Under the pieces are notes generated by a model, which was not told the DNA's origin, did not search any database, and saw only the letters and a program-made list of their open reading frames with translations. A stretch of 64,000 nucleotides of DNA from positions 124,001 to 188,000 of the forward strand of contig NZ_JAUSSM010000002.1 in NCBI RefSeq assembly GCF_030812315.1. The letters run 5' to 3'. Below are positions 1-7,667 of the stretch, piece by piece. A program made the translations under genes and the position numbers. Numbering within the stretch: position 1 is the first letter of the stretch; each line of letters starts with the position of its first letter. This DNA comes from Arthrobacter oryzae. GTDB lineage: Bacteria; Actinomycetota; Actinomycetes; Actinomycetales; Micrococcaceae.

Positions 1-204
1 ACTACCGAGGCTGTCAAAGAATCGGATGTGGTGATCACCATGGGATGCGGCGACGAGTGCCCGTACTTCCCCGGCAAGCGTTACGAAGACTGGGTCCTGG
101 AGGACCCGGCAGGCCAAGGCGTGGACGCCGTCCGCCCCATCCGCGATGAAATCAAGACTCGCATCGAGGGCCTGATCGCTTCCCTCATCCCTGCCGCCAA
201 GTAA
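1..204 (+). CDS. arsC: Arsenate reductase (ArsC), C-terminal fragment cut by window edge
   Basis: This is the last 67 codons of a low-molecular-weight-phosphatase-fold arsenate reductase, which reduces As(V) to As(III) in the cytoplasm. One frame is open from base 1 to TAA at 202-204. The segment MGCGDEC followed by [11 protein letters not shown] matches the C-terminal redox-cysteine region of the complete ArsC at 2866-3525 almost residue for residue, so the two are paralogues. The catalytic P-loop lies outside the window. A thioredoxin reductase begins 28 bp downstream, which fits a thioredoxin-recycled enzyme. The family is clear; the N-terminal architecture cannot be seen. Confidence 0.85.
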   Translation, partial: TTEAVKESDVVITMGCGDECPYFPGKRYEDWVLEDPAGQGVDAVRPIRDEIKTRIEGLIASLIPAAK

Positions 205-232
205 CCGCGGCCCCGAAACGAGGAGACACGTC

Positions 233-1228
233 GTGAGCACTCAAAACAACGTGAGCACCGAGCAGCTGATCATTATCGGGTCCGGGCCTGCGGGCTATAC
301 GGCGGCCATTTACGCTGCCCGGGCAGGTCTGAAACCGCTTGTCATCGCGGGGTCCGTGACCGCGGGCGGTGCGTTGATGAACACCACCGAGGTGGAGAAC
401 TTCCCCGGCTTCCCGGCCGGTATCCAGGGACCGGAACTCATGGACGGCCTGCAGCAGCAGGCGGAGCGGTTCGGCGCGCAGGTGGTGTTCGACGACGTCA
501 CCGAAGTGACCCTCACCGGGCACCTCAAGCGCGTGGTGACCGGCGCCGGCGACACGCACGAGGCGCCGGCGGTCATCCTCGCCACCGGCTCCGCGTACAA
601 GGAACTCGGCCTGCCGGAGGAGAAGAAGTTCAGCGGCCACGGCGTGTCCTGGTGCGCCACGTGCGATGGCTTCTTCTTCCGCGACCAGGACATCATCGTC
701 GTCGGCGGCGGGGACTCCGCCATGGAGGAAGCCACGTTCCTGACCCGCTTCGGGCGGTCCGTCACCGTCGTCGTCCGGAAGGACGAACTCCGGGCCTCCC
801 GGATCATGGCCCAGCGGGCCAAGGACAACCCGAAGATCAGCTTCGCCTGGAACTCCGCCATCACCGCCATTCACGGGGACGGCAAGGTCACCGGCGTCAC
901 GCTCAAGGACACGCGCACCGGCGAGACCCGCGAACAGGCAGCCACCGGCATCTTCGTGGCCATCGGGCACGTGCCGCGCACCGAACTGGTGGCCGGCCAG
1001 GTGGAGCTGGATGCCGAGGGCTACATCACGGTGGATTCCCCCACCACGGTCACCAACCTCACCGGCGTGTTCGCCTGCGGAGACGCCGTGGACCACCGCT
1101 ACCGCCAGGCCATCACCGCCGCCGGCACCGGCTGCGCCGCCGCCCTCGACGCAGAGCGCTACCTGGCCGCCCTCGACGACGCCGACAGCATCGCCACCGC
1201 CCTGGTGGAAGAACCCACCCACGCCTGA
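233..1228 (+). CDS. trxB: Thioredoxin reductase of the arsenic cluster (TrxB/ArsT type)
   Basis: This 331-residue NADPH- and FAD-dependent reductase passes electrons to thioredoxin. The FAD-binding GSGPAG is at residues 16-21, the redox-active CATC at C141-C144 is followed by DGFFF, an NADPH-binding GGGDSA lies near 160, and the C-terminal FAD contact ends in [13 protein letters not shown]. Length is typical for the family. The GTG start is chosen because GAGGAG sits 7 bp upstream. It lies between two ArsC-type genes, so the likely role is recycling the thioredoxin that regenerates ArsC, as proposed for ArsT in arsenic islands. No thioredoxin gene is visible in the window. Whether this is the cell's only TrxB cannot be told. 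Confidence 0.93.
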   Translation: MSTQNNVSTEQLIIIGSGPAGYTAAIYAARAGLKPLVIAGSVTAGGALMNTTEVENFPGFPAGIQGPELMDGLQQQAERFGAQVVFDDVTEVTLTGHLKRVVTGAGDTHEAPAVILATGSAYKELGLPEEKKFSGHGVSWCATCDGFFFRDQDIIVVGGGDSAMEEATFLTRFGRSVTVVVRKDELRASRIMAQRAKDNPKISFAWNSAITAIHGDGKVTGVTLKDTRTGETREQAATGIFVAIGHVPRTELVAGQVELDAEGYITVDSPTTVTNLTGVFACGDAVDHRYRQAITAAGTGCAAALDAERYLAALDDADSIATALVEEPTHA

Positions 1229-1256
1229 CCCAAAGACGGGAGAGGGGGTGAGCTGA

Positions 1257-1313
1257 ATGAACACCGGATGCTGCGACGACGGTTGCTGCGACAACGATCA
1301 GGACTGCTGCTAA
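1257..1313 (+). CDS. Cysteine-rich 18-residue peptide in arsenic cluster
   Basis: This short ORF reads MNTGCCDDGCCDNDQDCC and stops at TAA. Six of 18 residues are cysteine, in three CC pairs separated by acidic residues, and there is no hydrophobic or signal segment. A strong Shine-Dalgarno stretch (GAGAGGGGGTGAG) ends a few bases before the ATG, which argues for translation. It starts 28 bp after the thioredoxin reductase and so is probably co-transcribed. Vicinal cysteine pairs bind As(III) and soft metals well, so a chelating or carrier role is plausible, but this is inference. It could also be a regulatory leader peptide whose translation senses cysteine or thiol status. Gene finders would usually skip it. 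Confidence 0.6.
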   Translation: MNTGCCDDGCCDNDQDCC

Positions 1314-1325
1314 CACCCGGCTCCT

Positions 1326-1392
1326 GCCCAACTAGGTAGCAGCAGGTGTCGTTATGAGCCTCAAAACGGCACTTACTGCCACCTAGTTGGGC
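1326..1392. repeat. 67-bp palindromic intergenic element
   Basis: Outer arms GCCCAACTAGGTAGCAG (1326-1342) and CTGCCACCTAGTTGGGC (1376-1392) are inverted copies with one mismatch in 17. Pairing continues inward (AGGTGTCGTT against AACGGCACTT, 8 of 10), leaving a small centre. No T-run follows, so it is not a standard intrinsic terminator. The size and near-perfect symmetry suggest a dispersed REP/MITE-like element or a stable RNA hairpin between the arsenic genes. I noticed only this copy in the window. Confidence 0.6.
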
Positions 1393-1439
1393 GCCTTCCG
1401 CACTACCCGACAAACTTACGGATGAGAACGAGGACAGAC

Positions 1440-2825
1440 ATGGATTCGACGAAGAACCTTCCCGTGGCAGTGATCGGTGCCGGCCCCGTGGGCCTGGCCG
1501 CCGCAGCCCACCTGCTCGAGCGCGGCATGGAACCGCTGATCTTCGAAGCCGGCCCGTCTGCCGGTGCCGCCATCGAGCAGTGGCGCCACATCCGGCTCTT
1601 CTCCCCATGGCGGTTCAACATCGATGCCGCCGCCGTCCGCCTGCTCGAGACCACCGGCTGGGAATCGCCGCGGCCCACAGCCCTTCCCTACGGCGGGGAG
1701 CTCATCGACCAATACCTGACACCGCTGGCCGCCCTTCCCGAGATCGCTTCCCGGTTGCAGACCGGCGCCCGTGTCATCGCTGTGACCCGCGCCGGCCTGG
1801 ACAAGACCCATACCCGCAACCGCGACACCACACCGTTCGTCGTCCGGGTCCAGCACGAGGATGGAGAAACCCGCGACCACACCGTGGCAGCGGTCATTGA
1901 CGCCTCCGGCACCTGGTCCATCCGCAACCCGCTCGGGACCTCGGGCCTGGCCGCCATCGGCGAGGACGCCGCGGCGGGCAGGATTTCCGCCCCGCTCCCG
2001 GACGTCACCGGCCGCGACCGCGCAGGCTTCGCCGGCCGCCGTGTCCTGGTCGTCGGCGCCGGCCACTCCGCCGCCAACACTCTGATCAGCCTCGCCGATC
2101 TCGCAAAGGAAGAACCGGACACCCGGATCCTGTGGGCGGTCCGCGGCGCGTCCGCCGAGAAGGTCTACGGAGGCGGCGATGCCGACGGGCTGCCCGCCCG
2201 CGGCCAGCTCGGCGCCCGCCTGCGCCGCCTAGTCGAGGCCGGCACCATCGAACTGCACACGGGCTTTGGCATCAGCTCGCTGAAATCCCTCGACTCGCAG
2301 GTGACCGTTGAATCCGTTGACGGCCGGACTCTGGATGCGGACGTCGTAGTTCCCTGCACCGGGTTCCGGCCGGACCTGGGCATCCTGCGCGAACTCCGCC
2401 TCGAACTGGATCCGGCCGTCGAAGCTCCCCGGGAGCTGGGCCCGTTGATCGACCCCGAATTCCACTCCTGCGGCACCGTCCAGCCGCACGGCGCGAAGCT
2501 GCTGGCCCACCCGGACAAGGACTTCTACATCGTCGGCATGAAATCCTACGGACGGGCACCGACCTTCCTCCTGGCCACCGGCTACGAGCAGGTCCGCTCC
2601 GTGGCGGCAGCCCTGGCCGGAGACCGGGTGGCTGCGGACACCGTCAGGCTCGTACTGCCCGAGTCCGGAGTCTGCTCCTCCGATGCCGGCACCAGCTGCG
2701 ACGTTCCCGCCGCCTCCGTCGAGGACGCGGCCGGCTCGGCTGAGTCAGGCTGCTGCGCTGCTCCGGACCCGGTGCTGGTCGGCTTCCGCACCGGACTGTC
2801 CCACGGGCGCTCCGTCAGCAACTGA
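1440..2825 (+). CDS. FAD/NAD(P)-dependent oxidoreductase with cysteine-containing tail (ArsO-like context)
   Basis: This 461-residue two-dinucleotide-domain flavoprotein has FAD-binding GAGPVG at residues 13-18 and a second Rossmann motif, VVGAGHSA, near 204-211. That layout fits flavin monooxygenases and related NADPH oxidoreductases. ATG 1440 is preferred over ATG 1422 because CGAGGA lies at proper spacing. The last ~55 residues are low-complexity and carry GVCSS, TSCDV and a vicinal GCCAA, which is unusual for a flavoprotein tail and could contact As(III). It lies between the thioredoxin reductase and arsC, so a redox role in arsenic handling is likely. The substrate cannot be read from sequence. 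Confidence 0.75.
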   Translation: MDSTKNLPVAVIGAGPVGLAAAAHLLERGMEPLIFEAGPSAGAAIEQWRHIRLFSPWRFNIDAAAVRLLETTGWESPRPTALPYGGELIDQYLTPLAALPEIASRLQTGARVIAVTRAGLDKTHTRNRDTTPFVVRVQHEDGETRDHTVAAVIDASGTWSIRNPLGTSGLAAIGEDAAAGRISAPLPDVTGRDRAGFAGRRVLVVGAGHSAANTLISLADLAKEEPDTRILWAVRGASAEKVYGGGDADGLPARGQLGARLRRLVEAGTIELHTGFGISSLKSLDSQVTVESVDGRTLDADVVVPCTGFRPDLGILRELRLELDPAVEAPRELGPLIDPEFHSCGTVQPHGAKLLAHPDKDFYIVGMKSYGRAPTFLLATGYEQVRSVAAALAGDRVAADTVRLVLPESGVCSSDAGTSCDVPAASVEDAAGSAESGCCAAPDPVLVGFRTGLSHGRSVSN

Positions 2826-2865
2826 ACAACACCATCCGTCGGTAAACCCATCATTGGAGTGCTGT

Positions 2866-3525
2866 ATGACTGAACACCGTGAAATCAGCCTGGGCCTGCA
2901 GGACACTACCGAGCTACTGCACCGCATCAGTGCGCGCCTCTCGGACAGGTTCGCCGGGGTCTTCGCTGCCGAAACCGTCGAACGCTACGTTTTCGAGTCG
3001 TACACGGCGCTGGCCAGGACAGCGAAGATCACCACTTACCTGGCCGCCACCACCGAACACTTCGCCAGCGACCGGCTCAACGCCCTGGCCAAATCCAAGG
3101 GAGCGGTCGCCTCCGCGGTGCCCGAGGTCTTGTTCGTTTGCGTGCAGAACGCCGGACGTTCCCAGATGGCAGCCGCGCTTCTCGCCGTCGAGGCCAAGGG
3201 CAGGATCCATGTCCGCTCCGCCGGCTCCCTTCCCGAAGCCGAACTCGATCCCGCAGTCGTGACGGTGATGTCCGAGATGGGCCTGGACCTGTCCCGGAAC
3301 TACCCCAAGCCCCTCACCGATGATGTCGTGCGCGCCTCCGATGTGGTGATCACGATGGGCTGCGGTGATTCCTGCCCGATTTATCCCGGTAAACGCTACG
3401 AGGACTGGGAACTTCCGGACCCCGCGGAACAGCCCCTCGAAACGGTCCGGGAAATCCGGGACCAGATCCACGACCGGGTCAAGGCCCTGGTCGACTCACT
3501 AACAAAGGAAACAACGCACTCATGA
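2866..3525 (+). CDS. arsC: Arsenate reductase with N-terminal three-helix domain (thioredoxin-coupled type)
   Basis: This 219-residue protein converts arsenate to arsenite. Residues 1-85 form a helical extension resembling the three-helix bundle of actinobacterial ArsC proteins. The LMW-phosphatase domain follows, with the CX5R P-loop starting at C92 (CVQNAGRSQ) and redox cysteines C166 and C170 in MGCGDSC, then [14 protein letters not shown]. This triple-cysteine layout matches Corynebacterium glutamicum ArsC1', which is recycled by thioredoxin and fits the thioredoxin reductase upstream. ATG 2866 matches the domain start. Its TGA overlaps the next ATG (ATGA, 3522-3525), so the two reductases are translationally coupled. 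Confidence 0.92.
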   Translation: MTEHREISLGLQDTTELLHRISARLSDRFAGVFAAETVERYVFESYTALARTAKITTYLAATTEHFASDRLNALAKSKGAVASAVPEVLFVCVQNAGRSQMAAALLAVEAKGRIHVRSAGSLPEAELDPAVVTVMSEMGLDLSRNYPKPLTDDVVRASDVVITMGCGDSCPIYPGKRYEDWELPDPAEQPLETVREIRDQIHDRVKALVDSLTKETTHS

Positions 3526-3956
3526 CCCAGGAAACACCGGACGCCCGGAAGACCCCCGCAGTGCTCTTCGTCTGCAGCAAGAACGGCGGAAAATCCCAAG
3601 TCGCCGCAGGCTTGATGAAGCAACTGGCAGGCGGGGCGGTCACGGTCTACTCCGCAGGGACCAAACCCGGCAAGTCCCTCAACCCACAGGCCGTGGAGTC
3701 CCTGACCGAACTCGGCATCGACATCACCGGCGAACACCCGAAGCCTGTCACAGCTGAGGTCCTGGACGCCGTGGACGCAGTCATCGTCCTGGGCACCGAA
3801 GCGAAGCTCGAACCGCACGAAGGCACACGGTTTGAGGTGTGGGAAACGGACGAACCGTCCGAACGCGGCATCGAAGGCATGGAGCGCATGCGCCTGGTTC
3901 GGGACGACATCCAGGCCCGGGTCCAGACGCTCTACGCGGAGCTCACCGGGAACTAG
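3522..3956 (+). CDS. arsC: Arsenate-mycothiol transferase type ArsC
   Basis: This 144-residue LMW-phosphatase-fold protein has nucleophile C18 in CSKNGGKSQ, a CX5K loop instead of CX5R. It lacks the second and third redox cysteines of thioredoxin-type ArsC. The NGGKSQ loop and the ending [16 protein letters not shown] match C. glutamicum ArsC1/ArsC2, which form an arseno-mycothiol adduct reduced by mycoredoxin (known for the family). It overlaps the preceding ArsC by 4 bp, so one transcript supplies both thioredoxin- and mycothiol-dependent arsenate reduction. The coupling partner is inferred by motif only. Confidence 0.85.
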   Translation: MTQETPDARKTPAVLFVCSKNGGKSQVAAGLMKQLAGGAVTVYSAGTKPGKSLNPQAVESLTELGIDITGEHPKPVTAEVLDAVDAVIVLGTEAKLEPHEGTRFEVWETDEPSERGIEGMERMRLVRDDIQARVQTLYAELTGN

Positions 3957-3971
3957 GCATGCCCACCGAAC

Positions 3972-4454
3972 GTGTCCGTGCCGGGTGAAGGATGGCCGGA
4001 CGGGCCAGTTGTGCTCGGAGTAGGGTGGAAGTTTTCCGCGTTTGTGGTCCGCACTGCAGCTGAGCTCGCGGACGCCCTGGGAGCGCATCTTGTCTGTGCC
4101 TTTGTGGATCCAGCCAGTTACCTGACGGAATGGGAACCAGAGGGCCAACGGGCAGCCCTTTCCTTGGAACCGATCATCAACGAAGAGGCCGACTTCCCCT
4201 CTCAGGAGCTACAGCGGAAGCTGGAAGCCATTCTCGGGCAGCCGGGGGAGACGTGGTCCTTCCGCGTGCTGAACGGCGATGTCTCCAAGGCCCTCAGCCG
4301 ACTGGCAGAGAGCACAAGCGCATCATTGCTGGTTGTTGGCGCTGGCCGGCCAGGATCATTGGCATGGGTGGATAGACTCCTCGAGGGATCCGTTTCCGCG
4401 TCCCTGATGCACAGCCAGCAGCGACCGGTCCTCGTTGTCCCCTCTAACCGATGA
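3972..4454 (+). CDS. Universal stress protein family (UspA-like)
   Basis: This 160-residue single Usp domain begins VVLGVGWKFSAFVVRTAAELADALGAHLVCAFV. Near the C-terminus it has VVGAGRPGSLAWVDRLLEGSVSASLMHSQQRPVLVVPSNR, matching the nucleotide-binding G-2x-G-9x-G(S/T) signature. GTG 3972 is the first start in frame after the arsC stop; the upstream ATG at 3959 is in another frame and closes quickly. No strong ribosome site is visible, and GTG 3978 is an alternative. It lies 15 bp after arsC, so it may share that transcript. Confidence 0.82.
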   Translation: MSVPGEGWPDGPVVLGVGWKFSAFVVRTAAELADALGAHLVCAFVDPASYLTEWEPEGQRAALSLEPIINEEADFPSQELQRKLEAILGQPGETWSFRVLNGDVSKALSRLAESTSASLLVVGAGRPGSLAWVDRLLEGSVSASLMHSQQRPVLVVPSNR

Positions 4455-4518
4455 AGGTCCTCCGGCGTTGTGCACTATTTTTTCAGCGGTCCCTGGGGGA
4501 CAGGAAGATGGGGTTAGG

Positions 4519-4902
4519 ATGCTTGACCAGTTCGCAGCAATGGCCGCGTGTACGGTTTTGGCCGGCCTTGCCGTTTTTCAGGGTGCACTGATCGGCGGGG
4601 CGTCTCTGGGGAGGTTGGCTTGGGGCGGACAGCACGAGGTGCTGCCGGCCGGTCTGAGGGTCGGCAGTGCCGTGTCCATAATCCTTTATGCCCTGTTCGG
4701 GTACGCGGCGATGGCCAAAGCAGGCATGGTTCCTCCGTTGGTAAGCGAGACTGTCACGTCGGTCTCAATGTGGGTGCTGACCGCATATTTCGCCCTCGGT
4801 GTGATCATGAACGGGATCTCCCGCAGCAAACCGGAGCGCCTCATCATGACGCCCACCGCGCTGGTCCTCGCGGGCCTCTACCTGATCCTTGCCCTCAGCT
4901 GA
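4519..4902 (+). CDS. Small four-helix membrane protein
   Basis: This 127-residue protein has about four hydrophobic segments (residues 5-30, 45-68, 76-98, 108-127) and almost no charged residues outside short loops. An AGGA-type stretch precedes ATG 4519 (GGACAGGAAGATGGGGTTAGG). I do not recognise the family; it has no catalytic motif. It sits between a Usp gene and polyphosphate kinase, with a 64-bp gap on the Usp side. An upstream GTG-type start giving a longer product is possible but would add a non-hydrophobic leader. Confidence 0.6.
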   Translation: MLDQFAAMAACTVLAGLAVFQGALIGGASLGRLAWGGQHEVLPAGLRVGSAVSIILYALFGYAAMAKAGMVPPLVSETVTSVSMWVLTAYFALGVIMNGISRSKPERLIMTPTALVLAGLYLILALS

Positions 4903-5009
4903 TTCTCGACCGGCGTCTGCCCAAGCGGGCCTTCCATGCAATCTTCTCGGCTCCCTGTTCGTCCTGTAAACTGCCGTCGACGCTATGGCGGTGCCGGAAG
5001 GAGACCCTG

Positions 5010-5945
5010 ATGGCGCAGGCACACAGGCCGTGGATGCCCGGGGATCAGTGGTGGGTCAGGGACAATCTCCGCCACGCCATCGACCGTCTTGTGGAGTTGG
5101 GCTACACCGTGAGGGGCGGGCAGGGCGAGGACCCGGAACTCATTGACCCCGGCGGCTCGGCGGTGGAGACCTGGCGGGAGGACTACCCGTACGAGGAACG
5201 GATGTCCCGGGAGGAATACGAGCTCGAGAAGTACCGACTCCAGGTCGAACTCCTGAAGTTCCAGTACTGGGGCCAGGACCGCGGCCTCAAGAACGTGATC
5301 GTTTTCGAGGGCCGCGACGCCGCCGGCAAGGGCGGGACGATCAAGCGATTCACCGAACACCTGGATCCCCGTTCGGCCCGGACCGTGGCACTGAGTAAGC
5401 CATCGGATCGCGAACAGGGCCAGTGGTACTTCCAGCGCTACATCCAGCACCTGCCCACCGCAGGTGAAATCGTGATGTTCGACCGTTCCTGGTACAACCG
5501 GGGAAACGTGGAACGGGTCATGGGTTTCTGCACCGACGGGGAGTACCAAACTTTCATGGAGCAGGCGCCGGTCTTTGAGAAGATGCTGGTGGACTCGGGA
5601 ATCCACCTGAACAAGTTCTGGTTCTCGGTGACCCGCCACGAACAGCGCACCCGGTTTGCAATCCGCCAGATCGACCCGGTGCGGCGCTGGAAGCTGTCGC
5701 CCGTGGACCTCGCCTCCCTGGACCGGTGGGAGGCTTACACGGAGGCCAAGGAACAGACGTTCCTGCGCACCGATACCGACCACGCGCCGTGGATCACCAT
5801 CAAGTCCAACGACAAGAAACGCGGGCGAATCAACGCCATCCGATTCTTCCTCAATCAATTCGACTATGACGATAAGAACACCTCAGTCGTCTACGACCCC
5901 GACCCGCTCATCGTGCGCCGCGGCCGCGAAGCCGTCGGAGACTGA
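5010..5945 (+). CDS. ppk2: Polyphosphate kinase 2 (PPK2 family)
   Basis: This 311-residue cytoplasmic kinase transfers phosphate between polyphosphate and nucleotides. The Walker A motif EGRDAAGKGG is near residue 100, the lid-associated FDRSWYNR near 155, and the C-terminal SNDKKRGRINAIRFFL is typical of PPK2. The N-terminal ~45 residues are a variable extension. ATG 5010 follows GAAGGAGACCCTG, a good ribosome site, so the much longer open frame upstream is not used. The PPK2 subclass (class I ADP/GDP-phosphorylating is most likely for a single-domain protein of this size) is inferred. Confidence 0.93.
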   Translation: MAQAHRPWMPGDQWWVRDNLRHAIDRLVELGYTVRGGQGEDPELIDPGGSAVETWREDYPYEERMSREEYELEKYRLQVELLKFQYWGQDRGLKNVIVFEGRDAAGKGGTIKRFTEHLDPRSARTVALSKPSDREQGQWYFQRYIQHLPTAGEIVMFDRSWYNRGNVERVMGFCTDGEYQTFMEQAPVFEKMLVDSGIHLNKFWFSVTRHEQRTRFAIRQIDPVRRWKLSPVDLASLDRWEAYTEAKEQTFLRTDTDHAPWITIKSNDKKRGRINAIRFFLNQFDYDDKNTSVVYDPDPLIVRRGREAVGD

Positions 5946-6123
5946 ACCTGGGCCCCGACCGCGTGGAGTTGGCCCATGGCCGGCTGACCTCCCGGATGTC
6001 ACATCTCCGAACGGGCTGAGGGAACGCTGCGCATTAGCACGAAAAAATCATGCGGCGGAAACTTTGGAGCAACCTTGAACGTGCACTCTGAGAGAGCGGA
6101 ACACTTCGGAAGGGATGCGACTC

Positions 6124-6381
6124 ATGACCATGGGTGAAGAGACTGTTGTTGATACCTGCTACGACCTCACTGCCGGGGACGTCATCGTAGCCCGGTACAA
6201 GGGTTCCCTCGTTCACCGGGGGAGCGTGACAGAGCGGGTCCCCGAGCATGGCCTGTTCTGGATCCTGGACGAGCTGTCCGGCGGGCGGCGCCTGTTGGAC
6301 ATGGCCGATCTTGAAATCGTCCGCGTGCGCAGTGCCGGTTCCGTGCCAAAGGAACCGGGCGCCGAACCGGCGGCTGCCTGA
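6124..6381 (+). CDS. Small conserved hypothetical protein
   Basis: This 85-residue protein begins MTMGEETVVD. The core TAGDVIVARYKGSLVHRGSVTERVPEHGLFWILDEL alternates hydrophobic and polar residues as in a small beta-barrel, ends LLDMADLEIVRVR, and has a Pro/Ala/Glu tail. ATG 6124 is chosen because GGAAGGG lies 7 bp upstream; ATG 6115 would sit on top of it. It has no signal peptide or catalytic motif, so no function is assigned. It stands alone between convergent or unlinked genes. Confidence 0.6.
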   Translation: MTMGEETVVDTCYDLTAGDVIVARYKGSLVHRGSVTERVPEHGLFWILDELSGGRRLLDMADLEIVRVRSAGSVPKEPGAEPAAA

Positions 6382-6526
6382 GTCACACCGCCTAGGGGAC
6401 CCGTTCACCAAGGAGCGTGGGGAGGTCCCTGACCCCATCCGGAATGTGGTGGTGCGGGTACTGTTCCAAGGCGCGGCCAGCAGGTCATTTTGCGGTGTCC
6501 CGGGAGGACCCGGGCCTGGTGGTGGG

Positions 6527-6955
6527 CTATGAGCTCCGGTCAAGGAGCTCGGCGCGTTTGGTGACCGCATGGACGTAATCGTTCAGGGTCCGGGCGGTGT
6601 CCGGCCGGGTATTTCCGAGGAGCCCCGCCAGAAGACCGCTGACTTCTTCTTTGACCTTCAGATGGGTGAGGCCGGCCCGTGGCGAGAGGGTGAACGTGCG
6701 TATCCGCTTGAACAGCCCCAGCGGCAGGCTACTGGTCCAGGTCATGACCTCTCCCGGCATCTGCTGGACACGGAGCCGGAGGCTGCGCCCGCGGGCGTCG
6801 GTGGTTTTGATTCGGATAGTGCCGCCGTTGCGCAGCTCGCCGTCGATGGCGGTGATACCGGACTCCCAGACAGTGAGGTTTCCGGTATCGGTAATGATTT
6901 CCCACACTGTCGACGCGCGTGCATTGATCAACGCTTCCGACTCAAAGTACTCCAC
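6527..6955 (-). CDS. SRPBCC (START/Bet v1-like) family protein
   Basis: This 142-residue ligand-binding-fold protein has the family opening SEALINARASTVWEIITDTGNLTVWESGI, an extended beta region, and a closing amphipathic helix (TLNDYVHAVTKRAELL). That is the order expected of polyketide-cyclase/coenzyme-Q-binding-like proteins. It begins at GTG (6953-6955). No catalytic signature is present, so the ligand is unknown. It is transcribed alone on the minus strand. Confidence 0.8.
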   Translation of the reverse strand: MEYFESEALINARASTVWEIITDTGNLTVWESGITAIDGELRNGGTIRIKTTDARGRSLRLRVQQMPGEVMTWTSSLPLGLFKRIRTFTLSPRAGLTHLKVKEEVSGLLAGLLGNTRPDTARTLNDYVHAVTKRAELLDRSS

Positions 6956-7200
6956 CAGCCCAGATTAGACAGGAGAAAATTCGGCTGCCCCCGAAGTGGG
7001 CCTAATTATGTCAGACTTCACCAAGAATTCGTTTCGCTACGGTTCCGTCTTGCCCCAGCAGAATCTGGCTCGTTTGTGCTGACCAGTAAGGCGCCGTTTC
7101 CCTGGCGTATCCTCCGCAGATGGCTGACTCGAAGCAGGCTTACGGTTCCCCTGCCCCGGTGCTAGCGTGAATATCCCACGACAGGATTCAGGAGGCCGAT

Positions 7201-7407
7201 ATGAACGATGAAGAACAGGTTGAGAGGGAGCGCCCGGAAGACGACGCTGCCGCCAACCAGAAGCTGCCGGGTTCTAAGGCACCTGACCGAAGTGACGGGA
7301 TTCCCGTCTCCGGAGACGGCGTTGGGCTCGGTGCCGGCACTGAGGCGAACACGTTCGAACCGGAAGAGGATCCGGAAGCCACCGACGACGAAAACGCATC
7401 GGGGTAA
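7201..7407 (+). CDS. Small acidic, probably disordered protein
   Basis: This 68-residue protein is rich in Asp, Glu, Pro and Gly with almost no large hydrophobics (EEQVERERPEDDAAANQ at the start, EEDPEATDDENASG at the end). It is likely disordered and cytoplasmic. A near-ideal AGGAGG lies 6 bp before ATG 7201, strong evidence for translation. The function is unknown. Confidence 0.6.
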   Translation: MNDEEQVERERPEDDAAANQKLPGSKAPDRSDGIPVSGDGVGLGAGTEANTFEPEEDPEATDDENASG

Positions 7408-7419
7408 ACTGGCGAGAAT

Positions 7420-7485
7420 CGGCATAAAGCCCGCCACGAGGTTCCCGTACTTGTGGAATTCACCGGCAGGGCGGACGTTTATGCC
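7420..7485. repeat. Imperfect inverted repeat downstream of the acidic small ORF
   Basis: Left arm GGCATAAAGCCCGCC (about 7421-7435) pairs with GGCGGACGTTTATGCC (7470-7485), with one bulge or mismatch and a ~35-nt loop. It lies between the stop at 7407 and the terminator at 7561. It may form a structured 3' UTR or small RNA. Confidence 0.35.
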
Positions 7486-7560
7486 TGTTCATTCCGTCCG
7501 TGTTTGAGCGGAGAATGTCAGCAGCCCGAATCAAAAAATGACTTCATCAATAGACAAATG

Positions 7561-7602
7561 GGGACCGGAAGCAATCGTGCTTCCGATCCCGATTCTGTTT
7601 TT
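7561..7602 (+). terminator. Intrinsic terminator
   Basis: A stem of GGGACCGGAAGCA with TGCTTCCGATCCC (one mismatch, 4-nt loop) is followed within a few bases by CTGTTTTTC. It lies ~150 bp after the acidic small ORF and ~65 bp before the end of the oppositely oriented lsr2, so it should end rightward transcription. On the minus strand only a weak T stretch follows the stem. Confidence 0.7.
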
Positions 7603-7667
7603 CATAGAGATCAATCTCAGGTCTTTACCGTTGCCGTAGGGACTGCGTCCCGCTCCGGGTGTCCGCC

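Noticed and set aside
185..1294. Long open frame antisense to the thioredoxin reductase
   Set aside because: Gly/Val/Ala/Arg-rich translation with no domain, produced by the high-GC codon bias of trxB on the other strand.
2683..2865. Extended N-terminus for the ArsC at 2866
   Set aside because: It would overlap the flavoprotein's 3' end in another frame; the three-helix domain begins at ATG 2866.
4548..5009. Extended N-terminus of polyphosphate kinase 2
   Set aside because: It runs through the membrane-protein gene in another frame and is not protein-like; a good ribosome site precedes ATG 5010.
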